Shown piece after piece: positions 9,483 through 19,329 of a stretch of 64,000 bases of DNA. Positions within the stretch are counted from its first letter, which is position 1, and every line of letters starts with the position of its first letter. The notes below the pieces were generated by a model. It was not told where the DNA came from and searched no databases. It saw nothing but the letters and a program-made list of their open reading frames with translations. The stretch lies in NCBI GenBank assembly GCA_023078555.1, contig CM041199.1, positions 2,565,145-2,629,144 on the forward strand. Direction: 5' to 3'. The position numbers were made by a program, and so were the translations under genes. Source of the stretch: Ulva prolifera (lineage: Eukaryota; Chlorophyta; Ulvophyceae; Ulvales; Ulvaceae).

Positions 9483-10274
9483 ATGTTGCACATCAAAATC
9501 CATCAGCCCGAGCGCCACGAGCTCTCCAACATGCTGATGAAACTGAAGACAGCAACTGACGAGTTGCATCTTCAAAAACAGGAAAACGAGCTGCTGAAAG
9601 ATGCCATTGTCAGGCTCGAGCGATGCAAAATTGAGTGCTGGGAAGAACTCGAGCAATTCAGGATGCAGTTTCAGAAGGAGATGCAGCAATGCGAACTTTT
9701 CTGGCAGGAGGAGTTCGTCAGACGCGATTATGAGTTCAATGACCGGCTCGAGCAATGCAGGCATTTTTGCCGGGAGGAGCTGGTTGAACGTGAAATCGAG
9801 TGCCGGGAGACGCTCGAGCAATGCAGACTTGAGCTCCAGGAGGAAATGGAGCTCTGCAATACTTTGTGCACGAAGAAGATTGAGCAATGTAGATCTGAGC
9901 ACAGGGAGGAGCTCGAATTCCAGGCCGCAGCCGCAGACACAGTTGAACGGCTGCTTCGGGAAAGGCTGGACGCTCGCACGGAAGAGCTGAAGCTGATGCA
10001 AAAGCGCGCTTCGTCTGCCGAAACCGAGGTGACTAAAGCCACTATTGCCGCCGTTAATGCTGAAGAGATGCGATTTGAGCTGAAGGCAGTGAGGCAGGAG
10101 ATGGAGGTTTTCAAGGCATCAAAGTGTTCGCGAGCATCACTCCTGCTGTTGCTGCTGGTCAACATACTGGTCTGGAGCGCATGCCTGTGTTTCGCTCTGT
10201 TGATCTACCATCCAAGATTGGGGCGCCGCGAAGCATGCGCAGGGGGCACCTGGGGTGAGCGTCGGAACCCCTGA
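9483..10274 (+). CDS. Single-pass membrane protein with nine hendecad (11-aa) coiled-coil repeats
   Basis: ATG at 9483 gives about 263 residues; the frame is open upstream to 9426, and CTTGAATGCAG/AAAAC may be a splice acceptor. Residues from 9621 to 9917 are nine consecutive 11-residue units with consensus (Q/E)CRxxCxEELE, such as QCRHFCREELV and EREIECRETLE. Cys is common at unit positions 2 and 6. An ordinary coiled coil follows (ERLLRERLDARTEELKLMQ). Near the C terminus there is a membrane segment (ASLLLLLLVNILVWSACLCF) and a basic tail. Type II or tail-anchored topology is likely. Hendecads form weakly right-handed or straight coiled coils; Cys in the core could cross-link parallel chains. 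I recognise no family. Confidence 0.75.
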   Translation: MLHIKIHQPERHELSNMLMKLKTATDELHLQKQENELLKDAIVRLERCKIECWEELEQFRMQFQKEMQQCELFWQEEFVRRDYEFNDRLEQCRHFCREELVEREIECRETLEQCRLELQEEMELCNTLCTKKIEQCRSEHREELEFQAAAADTVERLLRERLDARTEELKLMQKRASSAETEVTKATIAAVNAEEMRFELKAVRQEMEVFKASKCSRASLLLLLLVNILVWSACLCFALLIYHPRLGRREACAGGTWGERRNP

Positions 10275-10974
10275 CACCGTCGGCGGAGGATACTGATCTA
10301 TGCTTGCCACGCGCTAGTGAGTATGTGGCCGAGGTGCTTGTGGCTTGGGAACCGCTCGCGCCTTATGAGCTTGTGCGTGTGGAAGCCACGTATATTCCGC
10401 GCTGGCGGATGCTCGTGCGCTGGGGGCGCTCTGAACGCATGCTGTGCAGACCAGTGCGGGCTAGGGGGTGGGTGACACGATCGGCGGCTCGTATATGGGG
10501 CTGGGGCCTCGGCTGCTGCTCCAGAGCGCGGTAGGGGGGTCAGGCGGGGGGGCTGCGCCACAGTGGCCGCCGGTGGACTCACAGTCACCCACGAGAGCTG
10601 CAAGCTGGGTGTGTGGTTCAACTCTACAGCGGATTGGCGTGGGTGCGTTTGTGGGGCTGTGAGGGAAAACAAAAAAGACCGAGGGTGTCTGTCAGGTCAT
10701 GTCGGGGATATGTAGTGGCGTCTTGATGAGGGTGTTTTGGTCATATCTTGGTGGCTTTGCTTAATGTGGGGCACATCTTCTGGTCTGCTGTTCTCTTTAG
10801 AACCAGTTATGAGCACACATGCATACGGTCACGCTGTGCCGTTGATCCTCGAGCAGCTACAGTGGCAATGTAAACTTGTCATGGAGTGGTATGGATCGGT
10901 TTCAGATAATCTGGAAGCCTTGCTGCGTTGTTCATCGAAATCACACTTGACATCATACCAACACATTGGAATGA
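10275..10974. other. No convincing gene
   Basis: A 76-codon plus-strand frame at 10304-10534 (VAEVLVAWEPLAPYELVRVE) is the best candidate but has no support. The rest is G/T-rich and not coding-like. Confidence 0.45.
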
Positions 10975-11265
10975 GTTTTGTCATTGAGCCACCACACATG
11001 AGATTCCCCGTCCGTACCAGCTAGCAAGCCCTCCAGCTGTAGGTGCCCAGGCACAGGCCACCTCTGCCACTCCACATGCGGCCATGCATCGCAGCGGCAC
11101 CCAGCGGGCAGTGTCGGCCGCCCTGGCAGTGACCAGCACAGCCCCGGAGCTGTGCATGTCCCGCGGCCCCGTCCCAGCGCCCGTCCAATGCCGTAGCAGC
11201 CTGGCAACCGCACAAGCCTCGATGCCGCCGCCCGCCGTCGCGCCCATGACATGTGCAGCTGCGGA
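10975..11265. repeat. Dispersed repeat, copy 2 (partner at 3060-3340)
   Basis: Same orientation as copy 1. It shares CTCCACATGCGGCCATGCAT and GCCGCCGCCCGCCGTCGCGCC-like blocks. It directly precedes three units of the 63-bp minisatellite. Confidence 0.7.
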
Positions 11266-11319
11266 TTGTGCGACATGCGCCCGTGTCTGTAGCAGTGACT
11301 ACCTTTGGGCTCACGCATC

Positions 11320-11490
11320 ACCCTCTCGGCCTGCGTGGACCCACCCGGCCAGCCGCGACGACTACCGCTGGACTCACGCATCACCCCCACGGCATGCGCG
11401 GACCCACCCGGCCAGCCGCGGCAGCTACCGCTGGGCTCACGCATCACCCCCACCGGCTTGCGCGGACCCACCCGGCCAGCCGCGATGGTC
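11320..11490. repeat. 63-bp minisatellite, about three units
   Basis: The block ACCCACCCGGCCAGCCGCG recurs at 11339, 11402 and 11465, a 63-bp period. It is the same unit as the larger array at 19330-20000. As 63 is a multiple of three and the unit lacks stops in several frames, it makes long spurious ORFs on both strands. Confidence 0.9.
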
Positions 11491-11771
11491 CACATGCTTG
11501 CACCAAAGCTGGGCGAACCTGCAGCCACCTGCTTGTGTTGTCTCCTTAAGCTTGTTCTAGATCGGACGGCTTTATGAAGACTGCGTTCTGTGCACACAGG
11601 AGGACCTTATCATCGCCGGCGCGAACACCATTATCTTCCCCCTGAGGTAGCGGGAGAACAGAGTTGGATCTCGGAAGGCACCCAGGTCTCAGCGCAACCT
11701 GCTCGTGGTAAAATGGCGCCACTGTAACAACGAACTGTCTAGCAATTGCGTAGCGTGTAAGCAAACACCGC
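11490..11771. promoter_or_regulatory. Conserved upstream region of repeat-gene 1
   Basis: This stretch aligns closely with 57005-57289, directly upstream of the paralogous gene 2, with long identical runs such as AGGACCTTATCATCGCCGGC and AGAACAGAGTTGGATCTCGG. It may be a promoter and 5' leader, or an extra upstream exon: GTGCACACAG/GAGGACC looks like an acceptor. The plus frame after it (EDLIIAGANIIIFPLRWRE in gene 2) has a TAG in gene 1, and a minus-strand frame is also open in both. Coding status is undecided. Confidence 0.4.
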
Positions 11772-12510
11772 ATGGTAGCGCGACCACATAAGGTGTTGGC
11801 CCGGATGCTGGCGCACATGTCGCCCACTAGTTCAATTTTGTTTTTCAATGTGTGCATAGAGGTAGCTGACCCACACGTTGATCAGCCGTCCATGTCGCTG
11901 GCCCTGACGCATAGAGTTGTCGCAGGGAACGAGATGAGCACGTCCGAAGTGCAGAGTGCACAGTCCAAGACGGCTTCACCGTCTCCAGAACCGGGTGAGA
12001 CAGTCTCTTCAGTGATGGACGGGCGCATGCAAGCACTTTGTTCGCCAAGGGATCCTCTGAACGCAAAGGAGGCGCTCGATGAGACTCCAATAGGTGGCGC
12101 GGCACCTCGCGCAAGCATCGAAAGCACCAATTCGACAGTTGCATGTACCAGCCTCAATGATGCTGCCGCGGGAGGCTCGACAAGACGCGTTGTCGCAGTA
12201 TCGAACACCTCCAAAAGCAGAGAAGCAGGGGGCAAGGTTGCAAGAGGCGCGCACAACACCACCAAAGCTTCTGGTGCCACTGCAGCAGCGGGAAAGGCAA
12301 GTGGGGGCAGGGATGGATGCGGATATGCTGGTGATGCCGAGGCTGCCAAGGACGTCCGGGCTGACACGGGTACGGCAGGTGGGGTCGAAGCTGGACGAGG
12401 CGGTTATTCCTTGGACTTTGATACTTCGTCAGAAGACTTCGATGACCCGCACACTGAGGCACATCTTGTGCCAACTCCACCAGCTTGGTGTCTCATTAAC
12501 CCACTTTTCG
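11772..12510 (+). CDS. Repeat-gene 1, exon 1
   Basis: ATG at 11772 is conserved with gene 2 (57290). The protein starts with a moderately hydrophobic stretch (MSPTSSILFFNVCI) and VADPHVDQ, then a long Ala/Ser/Gly/Thr-rich, probably disordered region. It ends with a conserved block SLDFDTSSEDFDDPHTEA, then PAWCLINPLFG. The donor G/GTGCGC after TTTTCG at 12510 and the acceptor ATTGCAG at 12637 join in phase 1 to give Gly. The same intron in the same phase occurs in gene 2, which is strong evidence for this structure. The 127-nt intron runs 12511-12637. Gene 1 lacks about 80 residues present near the end of gene 2 exon 1. Confidence 0.65.
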
Positions 12511-12637
12511 GTGCGCTTCCGCTCGACAATCTTCATCCAGAAAACATCCGGCCGCAGCGCAGTCAGCCTCTTTCACATGCGCCGGGCCATGACGCTGCCC
12601 CATGAGTACTAGAGCATGAAAATGCCGTTCATTGCAG

Positions 12638-12816
12638 GCCTAGTAGATTCTACACAGGACATCGTAGCTTCACCCACAGTCGTTCAAACAGATGCGGACG
12701 ACGGGGAGGACGTCCCATGCGCGGCAGAGGGGGGCCGGGCCGGGGGCTTGGGTGGAGGCGGCGAGGCCGATGACAGCGAGGCTGCCGCGCGCGCAGCAGC
12801 AGGCAGCCCGGCCGGG

Positions 12817-12849
<33 letters not shown>

Positions 12850-13446
12850 TTGGATGGAGGCGGCGAGGTCGATGATAGCGAGGACACCGCGCGCGCGGCA
12901 GCAGGCAGCCCGGCCGGGGGGGGGGGGGGGGGGGGTGGGGCTTGGATGGAGGCGGCGAGGCCGATGACAGCGAGGACGCCGCGCGCGGCAGCAGGCAGCC
13001 CAGGCAGGGGGGACTTGCATGGAGGGGGCGCAGCCGATGACAGCGAGGACGCTGCATGCGCGGCCGGAGGGAGCCAGGCCGGCGCGGGCTTGGATGGAGG
13101 CGGCGCAGCCGATGCCGGCGAGGACGTCCAATGCGCGGCAGAGGGGTGCCAGGCCGGGGGCTTGGGTGGATGCGGCGACGCCGATGACAACGAGAAAGCT
13201 GTGTGCGCGGCCGCTGGGAGCCAGTCCGGGTGGGGCGCGGGTGGACGCGGCGAGGCCGATGACAGGGAGGACGCCGCGCGTGCGGCCGGAGGAAGCCAGG
13301 CCGGGGGGGGCTTGTACCGAGGCGGCGCAGCTGATGACGGTGAACGTGGCACATGCGTGACAGGAGGCAGCCAGGCCGGGGGGGGGGGGGGGGGGGGGGG
13401 GGCTTCGATGGAGGCGGAGCGCCTGATAATGGCAAAGCTGCCGCCG
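12638..13446 (+). CDS. Repeat-gene 1, exon 2: degenerate 25-aa Gly/Asp/Cys repeats with poly-G tracts
   Basis: After GLVDSTQDIVASP the exon becomes about ten degenerate copies of the 75-bp unit seen in gene 2 (for example GGGEVDDSEDTARAAAGSPAG). In three units the short G run of the unit has grown into long poly-G tracts (12820-12848, 12916-12935, 13378-13402). After the second tract the frame is shifted for about 20 codons and then restored by a 2-nt indel. After the third tract the repeat-like frame (FDGGGAPDNGKAAAG) is out of phase with the frame before it by one base. In that frame a phase-1 donor G/GTGCGG at 13446 matches the gene 2 donor at 62101. The gene is therefore frameshifted as read here, or its tract length is wrong or variable. 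Confidence 0.55.
12820..12848. repeat. Poly-G tract, 29 nt
   Basis: An uninterrupted run of G inside the 25-aa repeat exon of gene 1, at the place where the gene 2 unit has a run of eight G. Confidence 0.95.
12916..12940. repeat. Poly-G tract, 20 G, T, 4 G
   Basis: The second expanded G run in the gene 1 repeat exon. It puts the downstream repeat unit out of frame. Confidence 0.95.
13378..13402. repeat. Poly-G tract, 25 nt
   Basis: The third expanded G run in the gene 1 repeat exon. The repeat-type frame after it differs by one base from the frame before it. Confidence 0.95.
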
Positions 13447-13959
13447 GTGCGGCAGGTTGGGACATGGCCATATGGAACGTTGCTGGAGGCGGCAAGTCTG
13501 AAGCCGGGCTTGTATGCGGACTCCATGCATGGTCTTCACCTATTCAGTCTTAAAGCCGAGATACAGCGGATGAACGGCAGCGCGCATCGCCATTAGGTAT
13601 GAAGCCCCGGCCCGTTGTGATTTTGCCTGCACATGAAACTTGCATAGCTGGTGTGGCTAGGGACGCTGCGAGCTTGCACATGCATTTCTGATGCCTGACT
13701 GGCGGTGATCGTGGCATAGCTGCAGATGCATGTATGGCACACCGTGTTCAAGTGGTGCATCAGTAGCGGTGCCGTCCCTCTCATGCTTCCCGATGCCTTT
13801 CCATCATGTGTGACACTTGAATGTGCATCCATACTCTGGCCTGAATTTGCAGATCAACACACATGCCGTGTCTAGCTGTGTGAAGTGAAGATGACATCGC
13901 AAAGGTTACCGTTGATTGGTGTGCTGTGGCGGAGCTGGTCGATGTGTTTTGTACTGCAG
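13447..13959 (+). other. Predicted intron of repeat-gene 1
   Basis: It runs from donor GTGCGGC to acceptor TTTTGTACTGCAG. Its 3' half (about 13760-13959) aligns with 62190-62387 of gene 2, including CCGTCCCTC and GCCTTTCCATCATG. A minus-strand frame is also similar in both copies (THDGKA, GTAPLL), but a 3-nt indel and scattered changes do not settle coding on that strand. Confidence 0.45.
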
Positions 13960-14102
13960 GTTTCGCCAAGCTGGTTGTCTTGCTGGTATTGGTGACTGCG
14001 TTTCTGGCTGCACATCTGAGCCTGTGGAATGCACGTCTTCCTATATTCAAGCGGTGCCATCCAATCTCCACGAATGCATCACAGAGACCAATGGACACAT
14101 AG
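13960..14102 (+). CDS. Repeat-gene 1, terminal membrane-segment exon
   Basis: After acceptor GTACTGCAG the phase-1 exon reads GFAKLVVLLVLVTAFLAAHL, a clear membrane segment, then a basic tail with a TAG at 14100-14102. The paralogous exon of gene 2 at 62388 has the same acceptor, phase and segment (GLVKVVVMLVLVIASALLAAH). With the preceding exons this gives a single-pass protein with a large low-complexity N-terminal part. The short C-terminal tail differs from gene 2, where the exon is spliced on to further domains. Confidence 0.65.
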
Positions 14103-15105
14103 CTCCAGATCACACAGTCGGGGCCCAATATGCGGGATTTCAGAGGAAGCTGACTGCTAGGACGTCTGCATGTTGTTGATGGCTCTCATGTGCATGCACC
14201 GGCTGCTGTTTCTGCACCTGTGGGAACGAACACCGTCTGCGGTGGCTAGCGCTATGCGCCGGTGCTTTCATTATCAGGTTTACTTCAAATCATGATGCGG
14301 ATCTTCAGTCAATGTGTCTGTATCACTGCGTGCCGCTGATTTTTTTTTTTAAAGGGGGAAGTTCAATATGTCTGTTGCTGCAGAGTCAATCATGTGTTCG
14401 GCGTGTAGCGTGAAAACAACACTTTGCAAACATAATAGAAACAAAATGCCCATTTGTAAACATCCCTTGACGTGATTGCCGCTATCCAGGCCTAATCTGC
14501 GGTGTACAATGCAGGGTGTGCCGATGACCACAAAACATGGCATTGCAATGAACATGGTAGTGCGTCCAACACAACAGCGTCTTGGCACCCTCGACAAGCA
14601 TCAAGTCAGTGTCATCACCTTCTGTGCATTTACCAAACCATTCATTCTGCTTGGATCTGGAAGTCAGCAGAGGCTACATTTTCAGGTGACCTCTGGTTCA
14701 ACTGCAGCTCACGATGATCACTCACAATAACTGCGGTGAAATCTGCAACAGGTGCAATATTCCACCGCCAACCTTCCAAACAAAGTCAACACACAGTCAG
14801 GCCTGAACTCCTCCTGGCCAGAAAACATACCTGTTCCATTGCGAATGCACCGTGAGCTGGGTATACTTGTAAACTATGTTTACCTGGCCTACAGACAGAA
14901 AAGGTTATTCCGGACAACATCAGCTACTGGAGACAACAGACAAAACAGAGTCGTTACGTACCTGTGCTTTTGAAGGGCTTCCATCTAGTATCTGACACAC
15001 AAACTGTGGGTGCGGAAGCTCATGCAGCTGCAGCACTTATGAACACATGGGTCGAGCAGCTGAACACATTATGCTGCTATTCGAGAGCAAGAGCTACATC
15101 ATATC
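14103..15105. other. No convincing gene; poly-T at 14340-14350
   Basis: Composition is more AT-rich than the flanks. There are only short unsupported ORFs. Positions 14340-14350 are a T run followed by AAAGGGGG. Confidence 0.5.
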
Positions 15106-15847
15106 TTATGGTTGTTGCTGCGGGTGCGCCACATAGCACAAGACGCTGTGGTGTTGTCGGGGTCTGGTAGGTCTAATTTGTGACAAGGGTGATGCAAAAG
15201 CGTCCACACTTTCCAATGTAGTCGTACAGAATACAATCTCGGCAACGTAAATGTTGACCTGCAAAGAATCATCAGATACAAACAAACCATTCAGCTGGGA
15301 CCTTGCTCGACGCTGGAACCTTGAAACCGCACCTGAAACTTCTTGCAAAATCCCGGTTGACAATATAGCGCAACAGCCTCTGCCGTTCAAAACACACTTC
15401 TTCCTCAACTCGCTCTTGAAGCTGGCGGCTAAGCAGGTCCCGAAAATGTGCATAAATTGTATGAAACGTCGCCACTCAAATGCGGTCTGACCTCCTCAAA
15501 TCTGTTGATCTCTGTGACCAGATTTTCTACTTGGCACTTCTGGTCAATCTGCATGGCTCTCCAACAACACCACGACTCAGCGCGTGATCGCCGTTGGAAC
15601 GCCAACGCCATCTTGTTATGGCGTCGTCATCGTGGAATGTGGACGTGTAAACTTTAACGACGTCTGAACAATGATGATCGCTGAATTCATCGTGCTTCTT
15701 TGGCTTCGAAAATCGTAGCCACGGATTGAAGAGAAGTGGCCACCGGAAACTCGGAAACTCGCACAGGTCACCGGGCACATTGCAGCGTATCCGAGTCGAG
15801 TTGGCTATTCTCGTCAGTTGGACACTGAAAAATGGGCTATTGAACAC
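15106..15847 (-). CDS. Coiled-coil exons of an unknown minus-strand gene
   Basis: Reading from 15847 downward, one frame contains WRAMQIDQKCQVENLVTEIN and another RQLQERVEEEVCFERQRLL, both typical coiled coil. They can be joined by removing a short GT-AG segment (TTTGAGGAG/GTCAGA to GCTTAG/CCGCC). A further acceptor (TTTGCAG/GTCAACATTTACG) leads to VNIYVAEIVFCTTTLESVD. Exon limits are approximate. It may be the 3' part of the gene whose other exons lie at 16467-17108, or a separate gene. Confidence 0.4.
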
Positions 15848-16466
15848 GTCCTTAGTTCAGCATTGTAGCTTATGCGGAGATTGGCGTCTGTTGTTGATGT
15901 GCCAGAGTCAATCTTGACAGTGAACTATGTTAGAGCCGATCGACTCTTGTAGGTTTTGTTTCTCATCTCTTTATTTATTCTTGATGAAGACGACTGCGCT
16001 GAATGCATATGGGCAGCCCGGCATAGTGGGAGATAGGTGTGACCATGGCTTACATCACTCTGAGGTCACGTACATGTCTCTCACACATTCGACATGCAAC
16101 GTGTTCAATGTCATCGTTGCAAAACTCAGCATCACTACAACAGCATTAGCCATCCTGCAAGACATCTCGTTTTGTTTCTTTGATGTAATGTGATCAGCAT
16201 AACACTCACGTGTGCTATGCTGCAATTACTGATTTCATGTGAATGACAATGCGCAACATGGCGGATTCTCGGATGGCCATGTAGGGGAATCACATTTGCA
16301 CACATTGTTGTGAGATCTATCCCAACGCACGCTTGATATGGACCAGGTACCAGGTACATCGACAAGGATCGACCCAACACGTGGGGTTCGAGTCTGTCAT
16401 GTCTTGTCTACTGCAAGCTCAAATTTGTTAACTGTTCCGCCTGCGCTAATCTCAACTCTGTCTTCT
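15848..16466. other. Intron or spacer, nothing recognised
   Basis: No supported exon. A GGTTCGAGTC motif at 16385-16394 was checked as a tRNA B-box and rejected. Confidence 0.4.
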
Positions 16467-17108
16467 TCATGCCATGACGTGCCCCTCCACGGACTGCCAC
16501 ATTGCAGCATTTAGCCAGGGACTCTGATCATCTGCTGGAGGCACTGGCAGGCCCACCGATACATCACCATTGAATATTTTCATCACAAGATTCCTGATTT
16601 CATCGCACTTTCTTTTCAAATAAGCGATCCCTTCACAATCGCAAGAGACATTTGCTATCCTGGCGGCACACATAGCCGCAGTTGCGCTTGCATATGTGGT
16701 CAAATCTTTCTGTGATACTCTGATTCCCGTCAGTAGTGCTGCTTGCGCACCCCATGCAACGCCCAGAAACGAAAAAGAGCTTTGTAGTGACATTCAACAG
16801 GGGAACCTTCACCGTTCAAAACCACACGTACCGCTTTGGGCAGTATGCAAAAGTCTTGAACTCTTTGAACAGTCTGTCGAGCATCGGAGATAACAACATG
16901 TTGAGCCTGCACACGTCATCTGAGGCTCACTCAGCAGGGCTGGTTCAGTATGAGTTAGCACATTTATGTTCACACCGCGACCACACAGCATGAACATCAC
17001 TATTTTTGCATCCCGTATCACCTGTGCATTGATGTGCAGAAGCTCTTGCACACAGATAGCATCGATGACGTGGGATCTGTCTTTGTCATTGTTTTGCTTG
17101 TCAAACAT
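16467..17108 (-). CDS. Multi-exon unknown gene with hydrophobic segment
   Basis: ATG at 17108 starts MFDKQNNDKDRSHVIDAICV, followed by LLHINAQVIRDAKIVMF. Downstream, GTGTGCAG/GCTCAACATG opens AQHVVISDARQTVQRVQDFC. The next acceptor (CACTACAAAG/CTC) opens SFSFLGVAWGAQAALLTGI, a Gly/Ala-rich hydrophobic stretch, and then CEGIAYLKRKCDEIRNLVMK to a donor near 16575. Regular exon/intron alternation and amphipathic helices on the same strand support a real gene. No family is recognised; exon borders were judged by eye. Confidence 0.45.
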
Positions 17109-17112
17109 GTGG

Positions 17113-18390
17113 TCAAGGCGTCACTGGGTAAAGTCGTTTTAGTATAATGGGGCTGGGGCTCACATCTGCTAGAAAACACACCTTGAACATAGCTCTCCTG
17201 ATCTTGGAGATGCCTTCTGCACGGCTCAGAGCTGGCGAGCTTGCCGTTCTTGTCGCTGCTTTGTTTGCCACCATCACCGGTGCTTTCTCGCCATCTGTCT
17301 TTGCTTGAACATTTCGTGCCTCTGGCCCCCGCAATACATCACGTCGGACAAAATCTCGGAAGGGCATGAAGACAGGCAGCGGCGCTTTTGTGTGCTGAAA
17401 AATCATAACGAACACCAAGTGAATTGCTGTGTAGAGTCCATCTGGAAGAATATGGTTGTTCATGTTTGCTGGGACATCCACCACCAGCTGCCCGTGAAGC
17501 GAATGTGTTTCCAAATGTGGCAAACAATATAGCGGCGGAGCGGTGCCACCGGTGGCAGGGACCGTTTCCGTGACAACTCTGTTGCTGTGATCAAGAGGCA
17601 CGTCCACCTCGGGCATTGCAGCTGACGTGGCCGGAGGGTTGGTCTGTGGCGGGGCAGTGCCATCTGTGGGAAGCACATTTGTTGTTGGAGCTTCTACATC
17701 ATCTGCTGCTGCACCGTCCACCTCAGGAGCCGCCACAGGTGAGGGCGGGCTGCCGCTCTGCTTCGTGGCCGTGCCATCATACGAGGGGGCTCTGTCGTAC
17801 GGAAGTTCTGTGACACATGTTGGTGATGAACCATCAGCACGTTGTTCCGCTGCCGCAATCTGGTCCTCAGGTGCAGTAGCAATTAAGGGTGGGACGATCT
17901 TGTCCAGCAGAGCTGCACCGGCATTGGAGTGGGAACCGCCCGCACAACCTTCAGTGTCGCACCCAGGCGCTAATTCATGATTGTTAACATCCGTTGGCGA
18001 AGGGTCATGGGCTTCCGATTCTGCAGACCTTACCTCAGGATCCGTGACTGGGAAGGACAGGACGGCGTTCGACAGCATGGCGGTACTGTCGGCGTGTGGG
18101 GCACCAGTCATTGTTTCGACTGCAACTACACCCGCTGCCGCCGAGACGTCAACAATAGGGACATCAGAGTTTCCAACTTCAGTGACCTGTGTTGCCGCAG
18201 CATCCGGCACCGGTGGCGCTGTGTGTGAGGGAGGGTCAGTCCATTTCAGTGGAGCTGCACCATCGCCGGAAGGGGTACCACTGACATCACCTTCGCAGAC
18301 ACACCCTTGCGCCAAGCCATCAGTGGTGGAACCATGGATTTGCAAAGAATCCGAGACCGCCCCCGCAAAGCACACCTCAGGCACAGCCAC
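17113..18390 (-). CDS. Pro/Thr/Ser/Ala-rich putative membrane protein
   Basis: A 425-codon minus-strand frame. The first two thirds is disordered-looking and acidic with irregular repeats of the type PEVDGAAADDVEAPT / TDGTAPPQTNPPATSAA / MPEVDVPL, i.e. a loose module of 35-45 residues rich in P, T, A and D. A hydrophobic segment follows (DGLYTAIHLVFVMIFQ), then a basic tail. The true start is not clear: the frame begins at GTG, the first ATG is about residue 92, and coding may enter by splicing. It resembles mucin-like or cell-surface stalk proteins in layout only. Confidence 0.55.
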   Translation of the reverse strand: MAVPEVCFAGAVSDSLQIHGSTTDGLAQGCVCEGDVSGTPSGDGAAPLKWTDPPSHTAPPVPDAAATQVTEVGNSDVPIVDVSAAAGVVAVETMTGAPHADSTAMLSNAVLSFPVTDPEVRSAESEAHDPSPTDVNNHELAPGCDTEGCAGGSHSNAGAALLDKIVPPLIATAPEDQIAAAEQRADGSSPTCVTELPYDRAPSYDGTATKQSGSPPSPVAAPEVDGAAADDVEAPTTNVLPTDGTAPPQTNPPATSAAMPEVDVPLDHSNRVVTETVPATGGTAPPLYCLPHLETHSLHGQLVVDVPANMNNHILPDGLYTAIHLVFVMIFQHTKAPLPVFMPFRDFVRRDVLRGPEARNVQAKTDGEKAPVMVANKAATRTASSPALSRAEGISKIRRAMFKVCFLADVSPSPIILKRLYPVTP

Positions 18391-18838
18391 CGGTGAGAAT
18401 TGGGCGATTATGGACTGTTCTGTGCCTCAGTAAGGCCTCATACACTAAGATGACGAGGTCGAAAAAGGGTCTTTTAACTTGCACAATTGATTCTGATCCT
18501 GCATTTGAGCTCACACTTTGTTTATGCTGCAGATTACTTCTGATGCAGTGTTGCAGCGCAGATAAATTATCACAGTTATTGATCTGCATTTGATAAAAAT
18601 TGATAATATACTCAAACTCGCATTTTGCGAAACGCATCCCTCGAGAAACACTGTTTAGCAATGAGGCCTGCGCGGGCCTGGGCATCGTTCGGAGTGGGGA
18701 AAGATAATCACGACATGAGCACTCAATGCTAACTGCCTGCAGCGTGGCTGGATGCAACGAACAGTGTTGCATGGATGTGAACTGCTGCGAGTAGTTGGTG
18801 GCGAGTACTCCAGCAGTGCAGCCGGACCACACTAGCAC
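18377..18838 (-). CDS. Possible upstream exon of the 17.1-18.4 kb gene
   Basis: A 153-codon frame with helical C-terminal half (FEYIINFYQMQINNCDNLSA; RPFFDLVILVYEALLRH) that overlaps the next frame by a few bases at CTCACCG/GTGGCTG, a possible donor. No domain is recognised. Confidence 0.3.
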   Translation of the reverse strand: MLVWSGCTAGVLATNYSQQFTSMQHCSLHPATLQAVSIECSCRDYLSPLRTMPRPAQASLLNSVSRGMRFAKCEFEYIINFYQMQINNCDNLSALQHCIRSNLQHKQSVSSNAGSESIVQVKRPFFDLVILVYEALLRHRTVHNRPILTGGCA

Positions 18839-19329
18839 AGAAGATGAAAAGATGGTCGATGATTTGAGGTAGCGCGCTCATGGAGATTACAGGCCGTCCG
18901 TAACTAGTGTCGGTGTGTGTCAAGTCTTAGGATGTCGAGAGGAAAGAATCACAATAGAAATAATCTCGATGACATGTAACACCACGGGTAGGAACACTAT
19001 CTGCGGGGTCAAACGGTACACATTCCTGCGCCGCTGTCAACCTACACAACGCAAAAGGCACATATCAGTCTTATCCCCTAGCTCTTGCTATGGCGAGTTG
19101 ATCATCATCTTGTCTCCCATAGCAGTACAAAACCACCCTCGTAGCTAATACATCGTAGCAGCCCTGGAAGCACCTCCCTGAAAAAGTTGTTGCACGTTCT
19201 CAGAGGAGGTCAGTGTCATCATCGAAATCTGAGAGATCTTTTTAGAAATGCCGCGGCACCGCCGCAGCCAGCGAGTGCGTGTCTCACGCGAGCTGCGCTG
19301 CGAGACCATTTGCGGCGCTGACGAGCGGG

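Noticed and set aside
10304-10534. Chromodomain or integrase fragment suggested by VAWEPL and WRMLVRWG
   Set aside because: Only scattered aromatic residues match; no order of motifs and no neighbouring retroelement domains.
14340-14350. Pol III terminator or poly-A tail remnant
   Set aside because: The T run stands alone, with no upstream RNA gene, retroelement or target-site duplication.
16365-16400. tRNA gene suggested by GGTTCGAGTC
   Set aside because: No A-box at the right distance and no cloverleaf can be folded from the flanks.
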